Shown in pieces: positions 24,389 through 33,562 of a stretch of 35,629 nt of DNA; the stretch's first letter is position 1, and each line of letters starts with the position of its first letter. This DNA is from an uncultured Bacteroidales bacterium. GTDB taxonomy: Bacteria > Bacteroidota > Bacteroidia > Bacteroidales > UBA932. The stretch spans positions 1 to 35,629 of the forward strand of contig CAMCFO010000027.1 in assembly GCA_945874155.1 (NCBI GenBank), given 5' to 3'. The notes beneath the pieces are model-generated. The model was not told the DNA's origin. It saw nothing but the letters and a program-made list of their open reading frames with translations, and searched no databases. A program made the position numbers and the translations under genes.

Positions 24389-25864
24389 ATGGCGCTGCAC
24401 AATTTCTTCACGGTTGACCTCGGGGCTACGAGCGGCCGTACCATCCTGGCTTCATTCGATGGAGCGAAAATGGAACTTGTTGAACTGACGAGGTTTGAAA
24501 ACCCCATTCTGCCTCTTGGAGGACATCTGTTCTGGAATCTTCCGCATCTCTACAACGAAATACTCAAGGGACTGAAAAAAGTCGCATCTCAGGGAGTCAG
24601 CATAGACTCCATAGGCATTGACACCTGGGGATGCGACTTTGCATTTTTCTCAGATGACGGCCAGTTGCTCGGCCTTCCTTATTGCTACCGAGACCCGCAT
24701 ACGGACGGTGCACAGGAGAAATTCTTTGCAAAAATGCCTTCCGGGGAGCTCTACCGCCGCACTGGAATACAGTTTATGAACTTCAACTCCGTCTTCCAGC
24801 TGGACACATTGCTGCGAAACGGCTGTTCTGCGCTCAAGGCTGCGGACAAAGTGCTCTTCATCCCGGATGCCCTCTCGTATATGCTTACAGCTGAGGCGGT
24901 TTGCGAATACACCGTTGCCACCACATCTCAGATTCTCAATGCACAGACCGGTGACCTCGACCCTGAAATACTGAATGCCCTCGGCTTGGAACGGTCCCGC
25001 TTCGGCAGGATGGTCCGGCCGGGAGAGAAAATCGGCGTGCTTACGGAGCAGGTTCAGAAAGCAGTAGGTATGGGGCCTGTGCCAGTAATTGCAGTAGCCG
25101 GTCACGACACCGGTTCAGCCGTTGCAGCCGTCCCTGCTGAAAGTGCTGACTTCGCATATCTTAGTTGCGGCACCTGGTCCCTGCTTGGAGTCGAGGCTCC
25201 AGCTCCTATCATTTCCGACGACAGCTTCAGGGAGAACTTCACCAACGAAGGGGGAGTGGACGGGACCATACGCTTTCTCAAGAATATTTGCGGAATGTGG
25301 ATATTCGAACAGTGCCGCAAGGACTTCAGGGATGCTCCGGAAAATGTGGGGGAACTCGTCGCTTTGGCCGGGACCACGGATTTCGCCTCCCTCATAGACC
25401 CGGATGCGGAATGTTTCGCCCATCCTGCTTCAATGACCTCTGCCATAGATGATTATTGTCGTGCCACGGCTCAGGCTGTTCCTTCCTCCCCGGCTGAATA
25501 CTGCCGTCTAATTTTCAGGTCTCTTGCTTTCCGCTGCCGTCAGGTCGTGGGACTGCTCGGCGAACTCACTCCGGTCAGGATAGCTGCCCTGAATGTCATC
25601 GGAGGGGGCTCCCGCAATGCTTTCCTTATGCAATGCCTTGCGGATGCGCTTGGTCTGAAGGTCATCTGCGGTCCGGTGGAGGGTACTGCGATGGGCAATG
25701 CTCTGGTGCAGGCAAAAGCTGCCGGACTTTGTGACAGCCTCTCCTCAATGCGCAGGATATCAAAGGCTTCGGTGGAACTTGCTGAATATTTTCCAAAGCG
25801 GAATATGGACAGCGAATACAGCCGTTTCCTTCAAATTCAGAAACAATACAATAACACATTATAA
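24389..25864 (+). CDS. rhaB: Rhamnulokinase (FGGY family)
   Basis: It phosphorylates L-rhamnulose to L-rhamnulose 1-phosphate with ATP. The start is ATG 24389 (MALHNFFTVDLGATSGRT); the in-frame TTG at 24365 lies in the -7 box. The 491-residue protein has the FGGY N-terminal phosphate-binding DLGATSGR, the substrate region IDTWGCDFAFF, a mid-domain VAGHDTGSAVAAVP, and the C-terminal IGGGSRNAFLMQ and GPVEGTAMGNALVQA motifs, all normal for RhaB. It is first in the order kinase, isomerase, permease, aldolase, the same as the rhaKIPA genes described for Bacteroides thetaiotaomicron (where it is called rhaK). Confidence 0.95.
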   Translation: MALHNFFTVDLGATSGRTILASFDGAKMELVELTRFENPILPLGGHLFWNLPHLYNEILKGLKKVASQGVSIDSIGIDTWGCDFAFFSDDGQLLGLPYCYRDPHTDGAQEKFFAKMPSGELYRRTGIQFMNFNSVFQLDTLLRNGCSALKAADKVLFIPDALSYMLTAEAVCEYTVATTSQILNAQTGDLDPEILNALGLERSRFGRMVRPGEKIGVLTEQVQKAVGMGPVPVIAVAGHDTGSAVAAVPAESADFAYLSCGTWSLLGVEAPAPIISDDSFRENFTNEGGVDGTIRFLKNICGMWIFEQCRKDFRDAPENVGELVALAGTTDFASLIDPDAECFAHPASMTSAIDDYCRATAQAVPSSPAEYCRLIFRSLAFRCRQVVGLLGELTPVRIAALNVIGGGSRNAFLMQCLADALGLKVICGPVEGTAMGNALVQAKAAGLCDSLSSMRRISKASVELAEYFPKRNMDSEYSRFLQIQKQYNNTL

Positions 25865-25866
25865 CA

Positions 25867-27120
25867 ATGAAAGACACAGCAATCAATCAGGCTTACGAGC
25901 TTGCAAAAGAAAGATATGCCTCCATAGGCATAGACACCGAAAAGGTACTCTCCCAGCTTCAGGACTTCCACCTCAGTATGCACTGCTGGCAGGCTGATGA
26001 CGTGAAAGGTTTTGAGGTTCAGGCTGGAGCACTTTCCGGCGGAATCCAGAGCACAGGCAACTATCCGGGTGCCGCACGCAACATCGACGAACTCCGCGCG
26101 GACATACTCAAGGCAAAGAGCCTCATTCCGGGCAGCCACAGGCTCAATCTCCACGAAATCTACGGCGATTTCCAGGGCAAGGTCGTGGACAGGGACGAGG
26201 TGACAGTGGAGCACTTCCAAAGCTGGATGGACTGGGCAAAGGATAACAACACCCTGCTGGATTTCAATTCCTCATCCTTCTCCCATCCAAAGAGTGGCAG
26301 TCTCACGCTCTCAAACCCTGACAAGGGCATACGCGACTTCTGGATTGAGCACACCAAGCGTTGCCGCGACATAGCCGATGCAATGGGCAAGGCTCAGGGG
26401 GATCCTTGCATTATGAACCTCTGGGTACACGACGGATGCAAGGACGTTTCCGTGAACCACTATCTCTACCGCAGCCTCCTGAAAGACTCTCTGGACCAGA
26501 TTTTTGCGGAGTCCAAGACCGATATGAAGGACTGCATCGAGGGCAAGGTCTTCGGCATAGGACTGGAGAGTTTCACAGTGGGCTCCCACGATTTCTACAC
26601 TGCCTATGCAGCACAGAACGGCAAGATTCCGACCATTGACACAGGCCACTATCACCCTACCGAAAGCCCTGCGGACAAGGTTTCCGCCCTGCTCTGCTAT
26701 GTGCCAGAGCTTATGCTTCACGTGAGCCGTCCTATACGTTGGGATTCCGACCACGTGACCATTATGGACGACCCGACCCAGGAACTCTTCAGCGAAATCG
26801 TGCGTGCGGATGCCCTCGGCCGCGTACATTACGGGCTCGACTTCTTCGACGGTTCCATCAACCGCATCGGTGCATATATCATAGGCACCCGTTCAGCTCA
26901 GAAATGTATGCTTCGCGCCCTTCTCGAGCCGAAGGAACTGATTTCCAAATATGAACTTGAGGACCGCCACTTCGAGGTGCTTGCCCTTATGGAAGAGGCA
27001 AAGGCACTTCCTTGGAATGCCGTCTATGACGAGTTCTGTCTGCGCAATTCAGTGCCTGTGGGCAGCGATTTCATTGCTGAGGTGCAGGCTTACGAAAAGG
27101 ATGTACTGTCCAAAAGATAG
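25867..27120 (+). CDS. rhaA: L-rhamnose isomerase
   Basis: It converts L-rhamnose to L-rhamnulose in the cytoplasm. The 417-residue protein is of standard length and begins two bases after the kinase stop. Conserved family blocks are clear: FHLSMHCWQADDVKGFE near residue 35, LHEIYGDFQGKVVDRDEV, DFNSSSFSHPKSGSLTLSNP, and GHYHPTESPADKVSALL with the metal-binding His/Asp set. Late conserved parts such as LDFFDGSINRIGAYIIGTR are also intact. In Bacteroides nomenclature this gene is rhaI. Confidence 0.96.
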   Translation: MKDTAINQAYELAKERYASIGIDTEKVLSQLQDFHLSMHCWQADDVKGFEVQAGALSGGIQSTGNYPGAARNIDELRADILKAKSLIPGSHRLNLHEIYGDFQGKVVDRDEVTVEHFQSWMDWAKDNNTLLDFNSSSFSHPKSGSLTLSNPDKGIRDFWIEHTKRCRDIADAMGKAQGDPCIMNLWVHDGCKDVSVNHYLYRSLLKDSLDQIFAESKTDMKDCIEGKVFGIGLESFTVGSHDFYTAYAAQNGKIPTIDTGHYHPTESPADKVSALLCYVPELMLHVSRPIRWDSDHVTIMDDPTQELFSEIVRADALGRVHYGLDFFDGSINRIGAYIIGTRSAQKCMLRALLEPKELISKYELEDRHFEVLALMEEAKALPWNAVYDEFCLRNSVPVGSDFIAEVQAYEKDVLSKR

Positions 27121-27123
27121 ACT

Positions 27124-28137
27124 ATGGAAATTCTATTTGGTTTATTGATTATCGCGGTGGGAGCATTCTGCCAGTCAAGCAGTTATGTTCCCATCCGCAA
27201 AATCAGGTCCTGGAGCTGGGAGACTTTCTGGCTGGTGCAGGGCCTCTTTGCGTGGCTTATTTTCCCTTTCGCCGGAGCAATGCTTGCCGTTCCGTCCGAC
27301 GCCAGTCTTTTCGGCCTCTACGCCTGCTATCCGCGAGAGACAGCCTTGACAGTGGTCTTCGGTATGCTCTGGGGCGTGGGCGGACTGACTTTCGGCCTTT
27401 CGATGCGTTATCTCGGAGTGGCTTTGGGACAGTCTATAGCCCTGGGAACCTGTGCGGGACTCGGGACCATACTCACACCTCTCTTCCTGGGCCGTCCGGG
27501 AGACCTGACCGCTTCGGTGATTTGCGGAGTGGTTGCCACTCTCATCGGCATTGCCATCATAGGAGTGGCGGGACATCTGAAATCCAAGGGCCTGTCCGAC
27601 GAAGCTAAAAAGGAGGCAGTCAAGGACTTCAACTTCCCTAAAGGAATACTGGTGGCTCTGTCTGCCGGATTTATGAGTGCCTGCTTCAACATAGGCCTCG
27701 GCTTCGGTGAGCCACTGAATTTCGGGGATGCGACCGCGGACATATTCAAGACCCTTCCTGCCACCTTCCTCGTGACTTTCGGAGGCTTCCTGACCAATGC
27801 CGCCTATTGTCTCTTCCAGAATGCCCGCAACAAAACCTTCGGGGACTATGCCAACGGAAAGGTCTGGGCCGGGAACCTGCTTTTCTGCGCACTCGCGGGC
27901 CTGCTCTGGTACAGCCAGTTCTTCGGTCTGAGCCTGGGCAAGGGTTTCCTCACCTCCTCCGAGTCTCTGATGACTTTCAGCTGGTGCATACTCATGGCCC
28001 TGAATGTGACTTTCTCCAATGTCTGGGGCATAATACTTAAAGAATGGAAGGGCTGTTCCCGCAAGACCGTGGCTGTGCTCCTGACCGGCATTGCGGTGCT
28101 GATAATCAGTTCTTTCCTGCCGGAATTGTTAAAGTAG
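27124..28137 (+). CDS. rhaT: L-rhamnose/H+ symporter (RhaT family)
   Basis: The 337-residue protein is very hydrophobic, with about ten membrane segments. It begins MEILFGLLIIAVGAFCQSSSYVPIRKI, typical of RhaT, and keeps the family stretches FGMLWGVGGLTFGLSMRYLG and GQSIALGTCAGLGTI. It carries free rhamnose across the inner membrane with a proton. It starts three bases after the isomerase stop and is called rhaP in Bacteroides work. Confidence 0.94.
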   Translation: MEILFGLLIIAVGAFCQSSSYVPIRKIRSWSWETFWLVQGLFAWLIFPFAGAMLAVPSDASLFGLYACYPRETALTVVFGMLWGVGGLTFGLSMRYLGVALGQSIALGTCAGLGTILTPLFLGRPGDLTASVICGVVATLIGIAIIGVAGHLKSKGLSDEAKKEAVKDFNFPKGILVALSAGFMSACFNIGLGFGEPLNFGDATADIFKTLPATFLVTFGGFLTNAAYCLFQNARNKTFGDYANGKVWAGNLLFCALAGLLWYSQFFGLSLGKGFLTSSESLMTFSWCILMALNVTFSNVWGIILKEWKGCSRKTVAVLLTGIAVLIISSFLPELLK

Positions 28138-28150
28138 TAGTGTTAAATAT

Positions 28151-28960
28151 ATGTCTATTCTTGATTCCAGACCTGCCCTCAAAGCCGCCGTATGGCAGGT
28201 TGCAGAAACAGCCGGCTACCTTTGGACCAAAGGTTGGGCCGAGCGCAACGGCGGAAATATCACAGTGAACGTCACCGAGTATGTGGATGACGGAATGCGT
28301 GAACTCCCGGCAATCTCGGAGGCCTTCCCGATAGGGGTGGAACTGCCCCAACTGAAAGGCTGCTGGTTCTATTGTAAGGGTACCCAGAAGAGGATGCGCG
28401 ACCTTGCCCGTGACCCTATGGCAAACGGCAGCATCATCCGCATCACCGACGACTGCGCACATTACGAAATCGTGGCCGACAATCTTGTGATGCCGACCTC
28501 CGAACTTCCGTCTCACCTGAGCGTGCACAACTATCTGCTTGCCAAGGGTTCCCCGTACAGGGCTTCACTCCACACCCATCCCATTGAGCTTGTAGCACTT
28601 ACCCATAGCAAAAAGTATATGGAGAAGGATGTGGCGACCAAGCTCCTCTGGTCTATGATTCCGGAGACCAAGGCTTTCTGTCCGCGCGGACTGGGTATGG
28701 TGCCGTATATGCTTCCGAGCAGTGTGGAACTGGCTAATGCCACCATCTCCGCAATCGACGACGACTACGACGTGGTGATGTGGGAGAAACACGGGGTCTT
28801 TGCTGTGGACACGGACATCATGTCTGCATTCGACCAGGTGGACGTGCTGAACAAGGCTGCCCAGATTTACATCAGCGCCCGCAATATGGGTTTTGTTCCG
28901 GACGGTATGACCGAAGAGCAGATGCAGGAGCTGTCCGATGTTTTCGGGTTGCCTAAGTAA
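28151..28960 (+). CDS. rhaD: Rhamnulose-1-phosphate aldolase
   Basis: It splits L-rhamnulose 1-phosphate into dihydroxyacetone phosphate and L-lactaldehyde. The 269-residue class II aldolase has GWAERNGGNITVNV near the start (phosphate binding), SLHTHPIELVALTH with the zinc ligands His-x-His, and WEKHGVFAV with the third zinc His. Length matches the family. The lactaldehyde reductase that follows in the B. thetaiotaomicron rha operon (rhaO) is absent here; a DUF1680 enzyme gene follows instead. Confidence 0.95.
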   Translation: MSILDSRPALKAAVWQVAETAGYLWTKGWAERNGGNITVNVTEYVDDGMRELPAISEAFPIGVELPQLKGCWFYCKGTQKRMRDLARDPMANGSIIRITDDCAHYEIVADNLVMPTSELPSHLSVHNYLLAKGSPYRASLHTHPIELVALTHSKKYMEKDVATKLLWSMIPETKAFCPRGLGMVPYMLPSSVELANATISAIDDDYDVVMWEKHGVFAVDTDIMSAFDQVDVLNKAAQIYISARNMGFVPDGMTEEQMQELSDVFGLPK

Positions 28961-29014
28961 CCATTGCCCTGCTTGCGAAATAAAGATTAACTTTACGAAA
29001 AATTGTCAAGAAGA

Positions 29015-30925
29015 ATGAAGTATTCCCATATTGTGAACTCAGTGGCAGCACTTGCCCTTTTGTCTTTAAGTCTGAATGCCTCCAATGTTCCCGGAGAGTC
29101 TGCCCGAAAGTGCGGAAACAATGCACCTGAGGCTGTAAGCGGAATCAAGATCGGCGGTTACATCGGGTCCCGTATAGACCTGTGCAACAGCGGAATGATA
29201 ATGCAGGAGAACGTGGACGAGCTGGTGGAACCCTTCCGCCACAAGAACGACACCTGGTCCTGGAGCACGGAGTTCATAGGCAAATGGATGCTCGGGGCTA
29301 TGGATATGTACCGCTACAACGGCGACCCGGCTTTGCTGGAGAAGATTTCTAAGGGCATCCACGATTTGACGGCCACTCAGGAGCCTGACGGATACATAGG
29401 CAATTATGCCCCCGATAAAAGGCTTAAGGCTTGGGATATCTGGGGCAGGAAATACACGGCCCTTGCTCTGATTTCCTACTATCGTCTCACCGGAGAAAAG
29501 CCTGTGCTTGAGGCTGCCGCAAAGTCCATCGACTGCCTTATCAACGACTTGAATGAGAGGAATACTGACATCGCGAAGACCGGAAACTATTTCGGAATGG
29601 CAAGTTGTTCGGTGCTGGAGCCTGTTGTCTATCTATATAAGGAGACCGGCTGCCGTAAATATCTGGATTTCGCGCTGAGCATTGTGGAAAGCATAGAGCG
29701 TGAGGGCTCCTCTCAATTGATTACCAAGGCTTTGAATGGGGTGCCCGTGTCGCAGAGATCGGCTTTCCCGAAGCAATGGTGGTCTTTCTCTAACGGAATG
29801 AAGGCATACGAGATGATGTCCTGCTATGAGGGACTGGTGGAATTGGCATCGGTTACGGGCAATCAGGAATATATTACAGCGGCTGAAAAAACAGTCGAGA
29901 GCATAGTCCGGGATGAAATCAATATCGCCGGTTCGGGTGCGGCATTCGAATGCTGGTATATGGGCAGGGAACGCCAGACCATCCCGACCTACCATACAAT
30001 GGAGACTTGCGTGACTTTCACCTGGATGCAGTTCTGCGCAAGGCTGCTGGATAAAACGGGCAATTCTTTTTACGCTGACCAATTTGAGAGGACTATGTAC
30101 AACGCCCTTATGGCGGCAATGAAAGATGACGGCACACAGATTTCAAAGTACAGTCCTCTTGAAGGTCACCGTTCTCAGGGAGAAGAGCAGTGCGGAATGT
30201 GCATCAACTGCTGCAATGCAAATGGCCCGAGGGGTTATGCGCTCATTCCGAAAACTGCCTTGACTTTCAAGGACAACTGCCTGTCAGTCAATCTCTATCT
30301 GCCTATGGAGGCATCTTTGTCCATTGGCCGCAAATCTGTGCAGGTGAAGGTGGAGACAGGCTATCCCGTGGATGGAAAGGTACGCTTGAGTCTCGATGCC
30401 CGCAAAGCTTCGGAGTTCAGCCTCGCCCTGAGGGTTCCGTCCTGGTCTGAAGGCAGCTTTGCCGTGACTGTGAACGGGGAGACCTGCGCTTGTGCAGCCG
30501 AAAACGGCTTCGTGAAGATTTCCCGCAAATGGCAGAGCGGTGATGTGGTGGAAATAGATATGGAAATGAAGACCAAGGTGGTCGAACTGAACAATATGCA
30601 GGCTGTAGTCCGCGGCCCGCTGGTGTTTGCAAGGGACAGCCGTTTCTCAGACGGATTTGTGGACGAAAGTGCTGTAATACAGACGGATGAGAATGGTTGT
30701 GTCGCTGCAGTGCCGGCTTTTGCCCAAGACTCCTTCTGCTGGCTGGACCTTCAGGTGCCTATGATTCTCGGAGCCAATCTGGAAGACGACAGGGAAAAGG
30801 CCGTGCGCCTGATTCATTTCTGCGATTTCGCATCCGCCGGCAACGACTGGGACCCGCACGGACGCTACCGTGTATGGATTCCTCGCACACTCCACGTTAT
30901 GTCTGAGCCTTATCACAGGTATTGA
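29015..30925 (+). CDS. DUF1680 glycoside hydrolase (GH127/beta-L-arabinofuranosidase-like)
   Basis: ATG 29015 gives a signal peptide (VAALALLSLSLNASNVPG) on a 636-residue protein; a TTG at 29003 is less likely. The (alpha/alpha)6 barrel carries TIPTYHTMETC with Glu330 and Cys332, and MCINCCNANGPR with Cys399-Cys400. These match the Zn-binding Glu/Cys/Cys/Cys set of GH127, in which one cysteine is the nucleophile. C-terminal beta-sandwiches follow (FSLALRVPSWSEG). Known members cut beta-L-arabinofuranosides, but DUF1680 covers several families, so the sugar is uncertain. It begins 54 nt after the aldolase stop with no obvious promoter and is probably in the rha operon. Confidence 0.85.
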   Translation: MKYSHIVNSVAALALLSLSLNASNVPGESARKCGNNAPEAVSGIKIGGYIGSRIDLCNSGMIMQENVDELVEPFRHKNDTWSWSTEFIGKWMLGAMDMYRYNGDPALLEKISKGIHDLTATQEPDGYIGNYAPDKRLKAWDIWGRKYTALALISYYRLTGEKPVLEAAAKSIDCLINDLNERNTDIAKTGNYFGMASCSVLEPVVYLYKETGCRKYLDFALSIVESIEREGSSQLITKALNGVPVSQRSAFPKQWWSFSNGMKAYEMMSCYEGLVELASVTGNQEYITAAEKTVESIVRDEINIAGSGAAFECWYMGRERQTIPTYHTMETCVTFTWMQFCARLLDKTGNSFYADQFERTMYNALMAAMKDDGTQISKYSPLEGHRSQGEEQCGMCINCCNANGPRGYALIPKTALTFKDNCLSVNLYLPMEASLSIGRKSVQVKVETGYPVDGKVRLSLDARKASEFSLALRVPSWSEGSFAVTVNGETCACAAENGFVKISRKWQSGDVVEIDMEMKTKVVELNNMQAVVRGPLVFARDSRFSDGFVDESAVIQTDENGCVAAVPAFAQDSFCWLDLQVPMILGANLEDDREKAVRLIHFCDFASAGNDWDPHGRYRVWIPRTLHVMSEPYHRY

Positions 30926-30940
30926 TTCATATCTTTTTAC

Positions 30941-30948
30941 TAAATTTG
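30941..30948 (+). promoter_or_regulatory. Possible -7 box (TAAATTTG) for the GH31 gene
   Basis: TAAATTTG fits TAnnTTTG. The nearest upstream TTG is at 30922-30924, three bases closer than usual. The 144-nt gap to the GH31 start contains hairpins (TGGAAAA 30982-30988 with TTTTCCA 30993-30999; GCCGG/CCGGC near 31013-31028). The shared rha operator is not present. Confidence 0.4.
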
Positions 30949-31069
30949 CACCGGTTTTGGATATAGGTGCTTGTGACTGTGTGGAAAAGCGGTTTTCCAT
31001 CGCCATATAGTCGCCGGCCTTGACCGGCAATCCGAATATGAATATGAATTGATAAACTGTAATAATAAT

Positions 31070-33502
31070 ATGAAGAGATTATCCCTGCTACTAACCGCAT
31101 TCTGCCTCACAGCAGCCCTCCTGTCCGCAAATGACACCAACCCCAAGGCCGATCCGAAGGCCGAAGTCGTATGCGGCAACGCCCGTTTCACAGTTCTGAC
31201 CGACCGTCTGATAAGGATGGAATGGTCCGAAGACGGAAAGTTCGAAGACCGTGCCTCCCTTGCCATAATCAACCGCCGTCTGGATGTGCCGTCATTCACC
31301 GTTTCCCGCAAGGCCGAGTCCGTGACCGTCAAGACCTCCGTCCTCACTTTGAACTATAGCGGCAAAGGCAAGTTTGCTCAGGACAACCTCAGCGTAAGTT
31401 TCCGCCTGAACGGCAAGAACGTCAAGTGGACCCCGGGCACAGCTTCCACAGGCAACCTGAAAGGCACCACCAGAACCTTGGATGAAATCGAAGGCCTCGT
31501 GAAGCCGGGAGTTCTGAACAGATGGAGCCGCAGCAGCAGGACCAATCTGGACCTGGAACTTGAAGACGGAATAATCTCCCGCGACGGCTGGGCAATAGTG
31601 GACGAAAGCAAGCGCCATCTGCTCGAAAAGAACAGCTCCGACTGGGGTGAATGGGTGGTGGAACGTCCGGAAGGAGACAGGCAGGACCTCTACATCTTCG
31701 CTTATGGACACGACTACACAGCAGCCCTTGCGGATTTTACCAAAGTTGCAGGCCGGATTCCCCTTCCTCCGAAATACACCTTCGGCTATTGGTGGAGCCG
31801 CTATTTTGCCTACACCGATGATCAGCTGCTGGAAATCGCCAACGAACTCCGAAGCCACGAAGTACCTGCAGACGTTTTCATAGTGGATATGGACTGGCAC
31901 CTCACCTGGCACGAAATGGAAAAGCGCAAAGGCCGGGATGAATTCGGAGAGGGACGCGGATGGACAGGCTATTCCTGGAACCACGACCTTATCCCTGACC
32001 CGGAAGGCTTCCTCAAGGAACTTCACTCCCTCGGCTACAAGACTTCCCTGAATCTGCATCCGGCTTCCGGAATACGCCCTTATGAGGATTGCTACGAGGC
32101 TTTCCGGGAGGATTATCTCAGCCGTGCCGGAGAGGATTACGACGGTCCGAAAGAATATGTCTATGGTGAGGAACAATATAAGTATCAGGGAGTTGACAAA
32201 CCGGCCGGCAAACCGGGCTACAATGCTCCAGTACCTTTCCGTATGAGTCAGCAGGCTTGGGCCGATGCCTATTTCAACAGCGTCATCCATCCTCTCGAGA
32301 AGCAGGGCGTGGATTTCTGGTGGCTCGACTGGCAGCAGTGGATGGAAAGCAGGTACGTCAAGGACCTGAGCAATACCTTCTGGCTCAACTGGACCTTCTT
32401 CAACGACAAGGTGCGCCAGTCCGCATACAAGGGCAAGGAGGCCGACCGTCCGTTCATCTACCACAGATGGGGAGGACTGGGCAGCCACCGCTATCAGCTC
32501 GGATTCTCCGGCGACACCTTCGACGAGTGGAGCGCACTCGCAATGCTTCCGTATTTCACTTCCACGGCTTCCAACGTGGGCTACGGCTACTGGGGCCACG
32601 ACATAGGAGGCCACATGCAGAAGTCCTATCACGACGCAAACCCGGAGATGTACACCAGGTGGCTGCAATATGGAGTCTTCACTCCGATTTTCAAGACGCA
32701 CTCTTCCCCGTCCCCGAGCCAGGAAAGGAAAATCTGGGCCTATCCGACCCATTACGAGTATATGAAGGAGGCAATCCGGCTCAGGTACAGTCTCACTCCT
32801 TATATCTATGATGCTGCTCGTCAGGCATTCGACACCGGAGTTTCCATCTGCCGCCCTCTCTATTACTACTATCCTGAGGAGCAGAAGGCCTACGATTGCC
32901 ACGAGGAGTATTTCTTCGGGGACAATATTCTCGCAACTGTGCTCTGTCAGCCGCTTGATCCGGAGACCGGCAAGACTGAAAGGAAGATGTGGTTCCCGTC
33001 CGGCAACGACTGGTACGATATGGCCCACCATTGTATGCACAAGGGAGGCTCTGTCAAGACTTTGTACTATGCAATCGACGAAAATCCCTGGTACGTGCGT
33101 TCCGGTGCCATAATTCCACTTGCTTCCGAGGATATATGCAATCTTCAGCAGCAGGATAACCGTCTGCGTCTGCTCATAGTTCCGGGCTCATCTAGGGCAA
33201 GTTACACACATTATGAAGATGACGGTGTGAGCCAGGCCTACGACACCGACTATGCCACCACCTTGATTGAGAAGACCGTCAAGGGCAAGACACTGCGTGT
33301 GGTAATAAATCCGCGCCAGGGCTCATATCACTCAGCCCCTGCGACAAGGCTCTACTCCATAGTTCTGGAAGGAATGGCAGCCTCTACTGTCAAAGTTGAC
33401 GGTCAGCCTTGCGATTTCGAGAACAAGGACACCGCCGCCCTGATTTCCCTCCCGGAAACCTCGGCAGACAGCAAAACCATCGTGGAAATCGTCCTGAAAT
33501 AG
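31070..33502 (+). CDS. GH31 glycoside hydrolase (alpha-glucosidase/alpha-xylosidase type), secreted
   Basis: ATG 31070 (MKRLSLLLTAFCLTAALLSAND) starts a clear signal peptide; an ATG at 31049 would add seven polar residues. The 810-residue protein has the N-terminal GH31 beta-sandwich (NRWSRSSRTNLDLEDG-type region), the barrel opening FGYWWSRYFAYTD, and VDMDWH. The catalytic nucleophile is Asp420 in DFWWLDWQQW and the acid/base is Asp482 in GFSGDTFDEW. C-terminal beta domains follow (HYEDDGVSQAYDT). No lipobox, so probably periplasmic. GH31 covers alpha-glucosidases, alpha-xylosidases and others; specificity cannot be told from these motifs. A promoter of its own may lie at 30941. Confidence 0.9.
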   Translation: MKRLSLLLTAFCLTAALLSANDTNPKADPKAEVVCGNARFTVLTDRLIRMEWSEDGKFEDRASLAIINRRLDVPSFTVSRKAESVTVKTSVLTLNYSGKGKFAQDNLSVSFRLNGKNVKWTPGTASTGNLKGTTRTLDEIEGLVKPGVLNRWSRSSRTNLDLELEDGIISRDGWAIVDESKRHLLEKNSSDWGEWVVERPEGDRQDLYIFAYGHDYTAALADFTKVAGRIPLPPKYTFGYWWSRYFAYTDDQLLEIANELRSHEVPADVFIVDMDWHLTWHEMEKRKGRDEFGEGRGWTGYSWNHDLIPDPEGFLKELHSLGYKTSLNLHPASGIRPYEDCYEAFREDYLSRAGEDYDGPKEYVYGEEQYKYQGVDKPAGKPGYNAPVPFRMSQQAWADAYFNSVIHPLEKQGVDFWWLDWQQWMESRYVKDLSNTFWLNWTFFNDKVRQSAYKGKEADRPFIYHRWGGLGSHRYQLGFSGDTFDEWSALAMLPYFTSTASNVGYGYWGHDIGGHMQKSYHDANPEMYTRWLQYGVFTPIFKTHSSPSPSQERKIWAYPTHYEYMKEAIRLRYSLTPYIYDAARQAFDTGVSICRPLYYYYPEEQKAYDCHEEYFFGDNILATVLCQPLDPETGKTERKMWFPSGNDWYDMAHHCMHKGGSVKTLYYAIDENPWYVRSGAIIPLASEDICNLQQQDNRLRLLIVPGSSRASYTHYEDDGVSQAYDTDYATTLIEKTVKGKTLRVVINPRQGSYHSAPATRLYSIVLEGMAASTVKVDGQPCDFENKDTAALISLPETSADSKTIVEIVLK

Positions 33503-33554
33503 TTTTCAGTTGACCCAAGGATGCTCTGTATTTCTTAAAAAGGATAAATATTGC

Positions 33555-33562
33555 TAAGTTTG
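33555..33562 (+). promoter_or_regulatory. -7-like box (TAAGTTTG) overlapping a long hairpin
   Basis: TAAGTTTG lies 52 nt after the GH31 stop, and its last base is the first base of the hairpin at 33562-33595. No clear gene follows on the + strand, so an orphan transcript or chance match are both possible. Confidence 0.25.

Noticed and set aside
31292..33040. 582-codon open frame antisense to the GH31 gene
   Set aside because: Shadow of a gene with intact catalytic motifs; the antisense translation shows no domain or signal.
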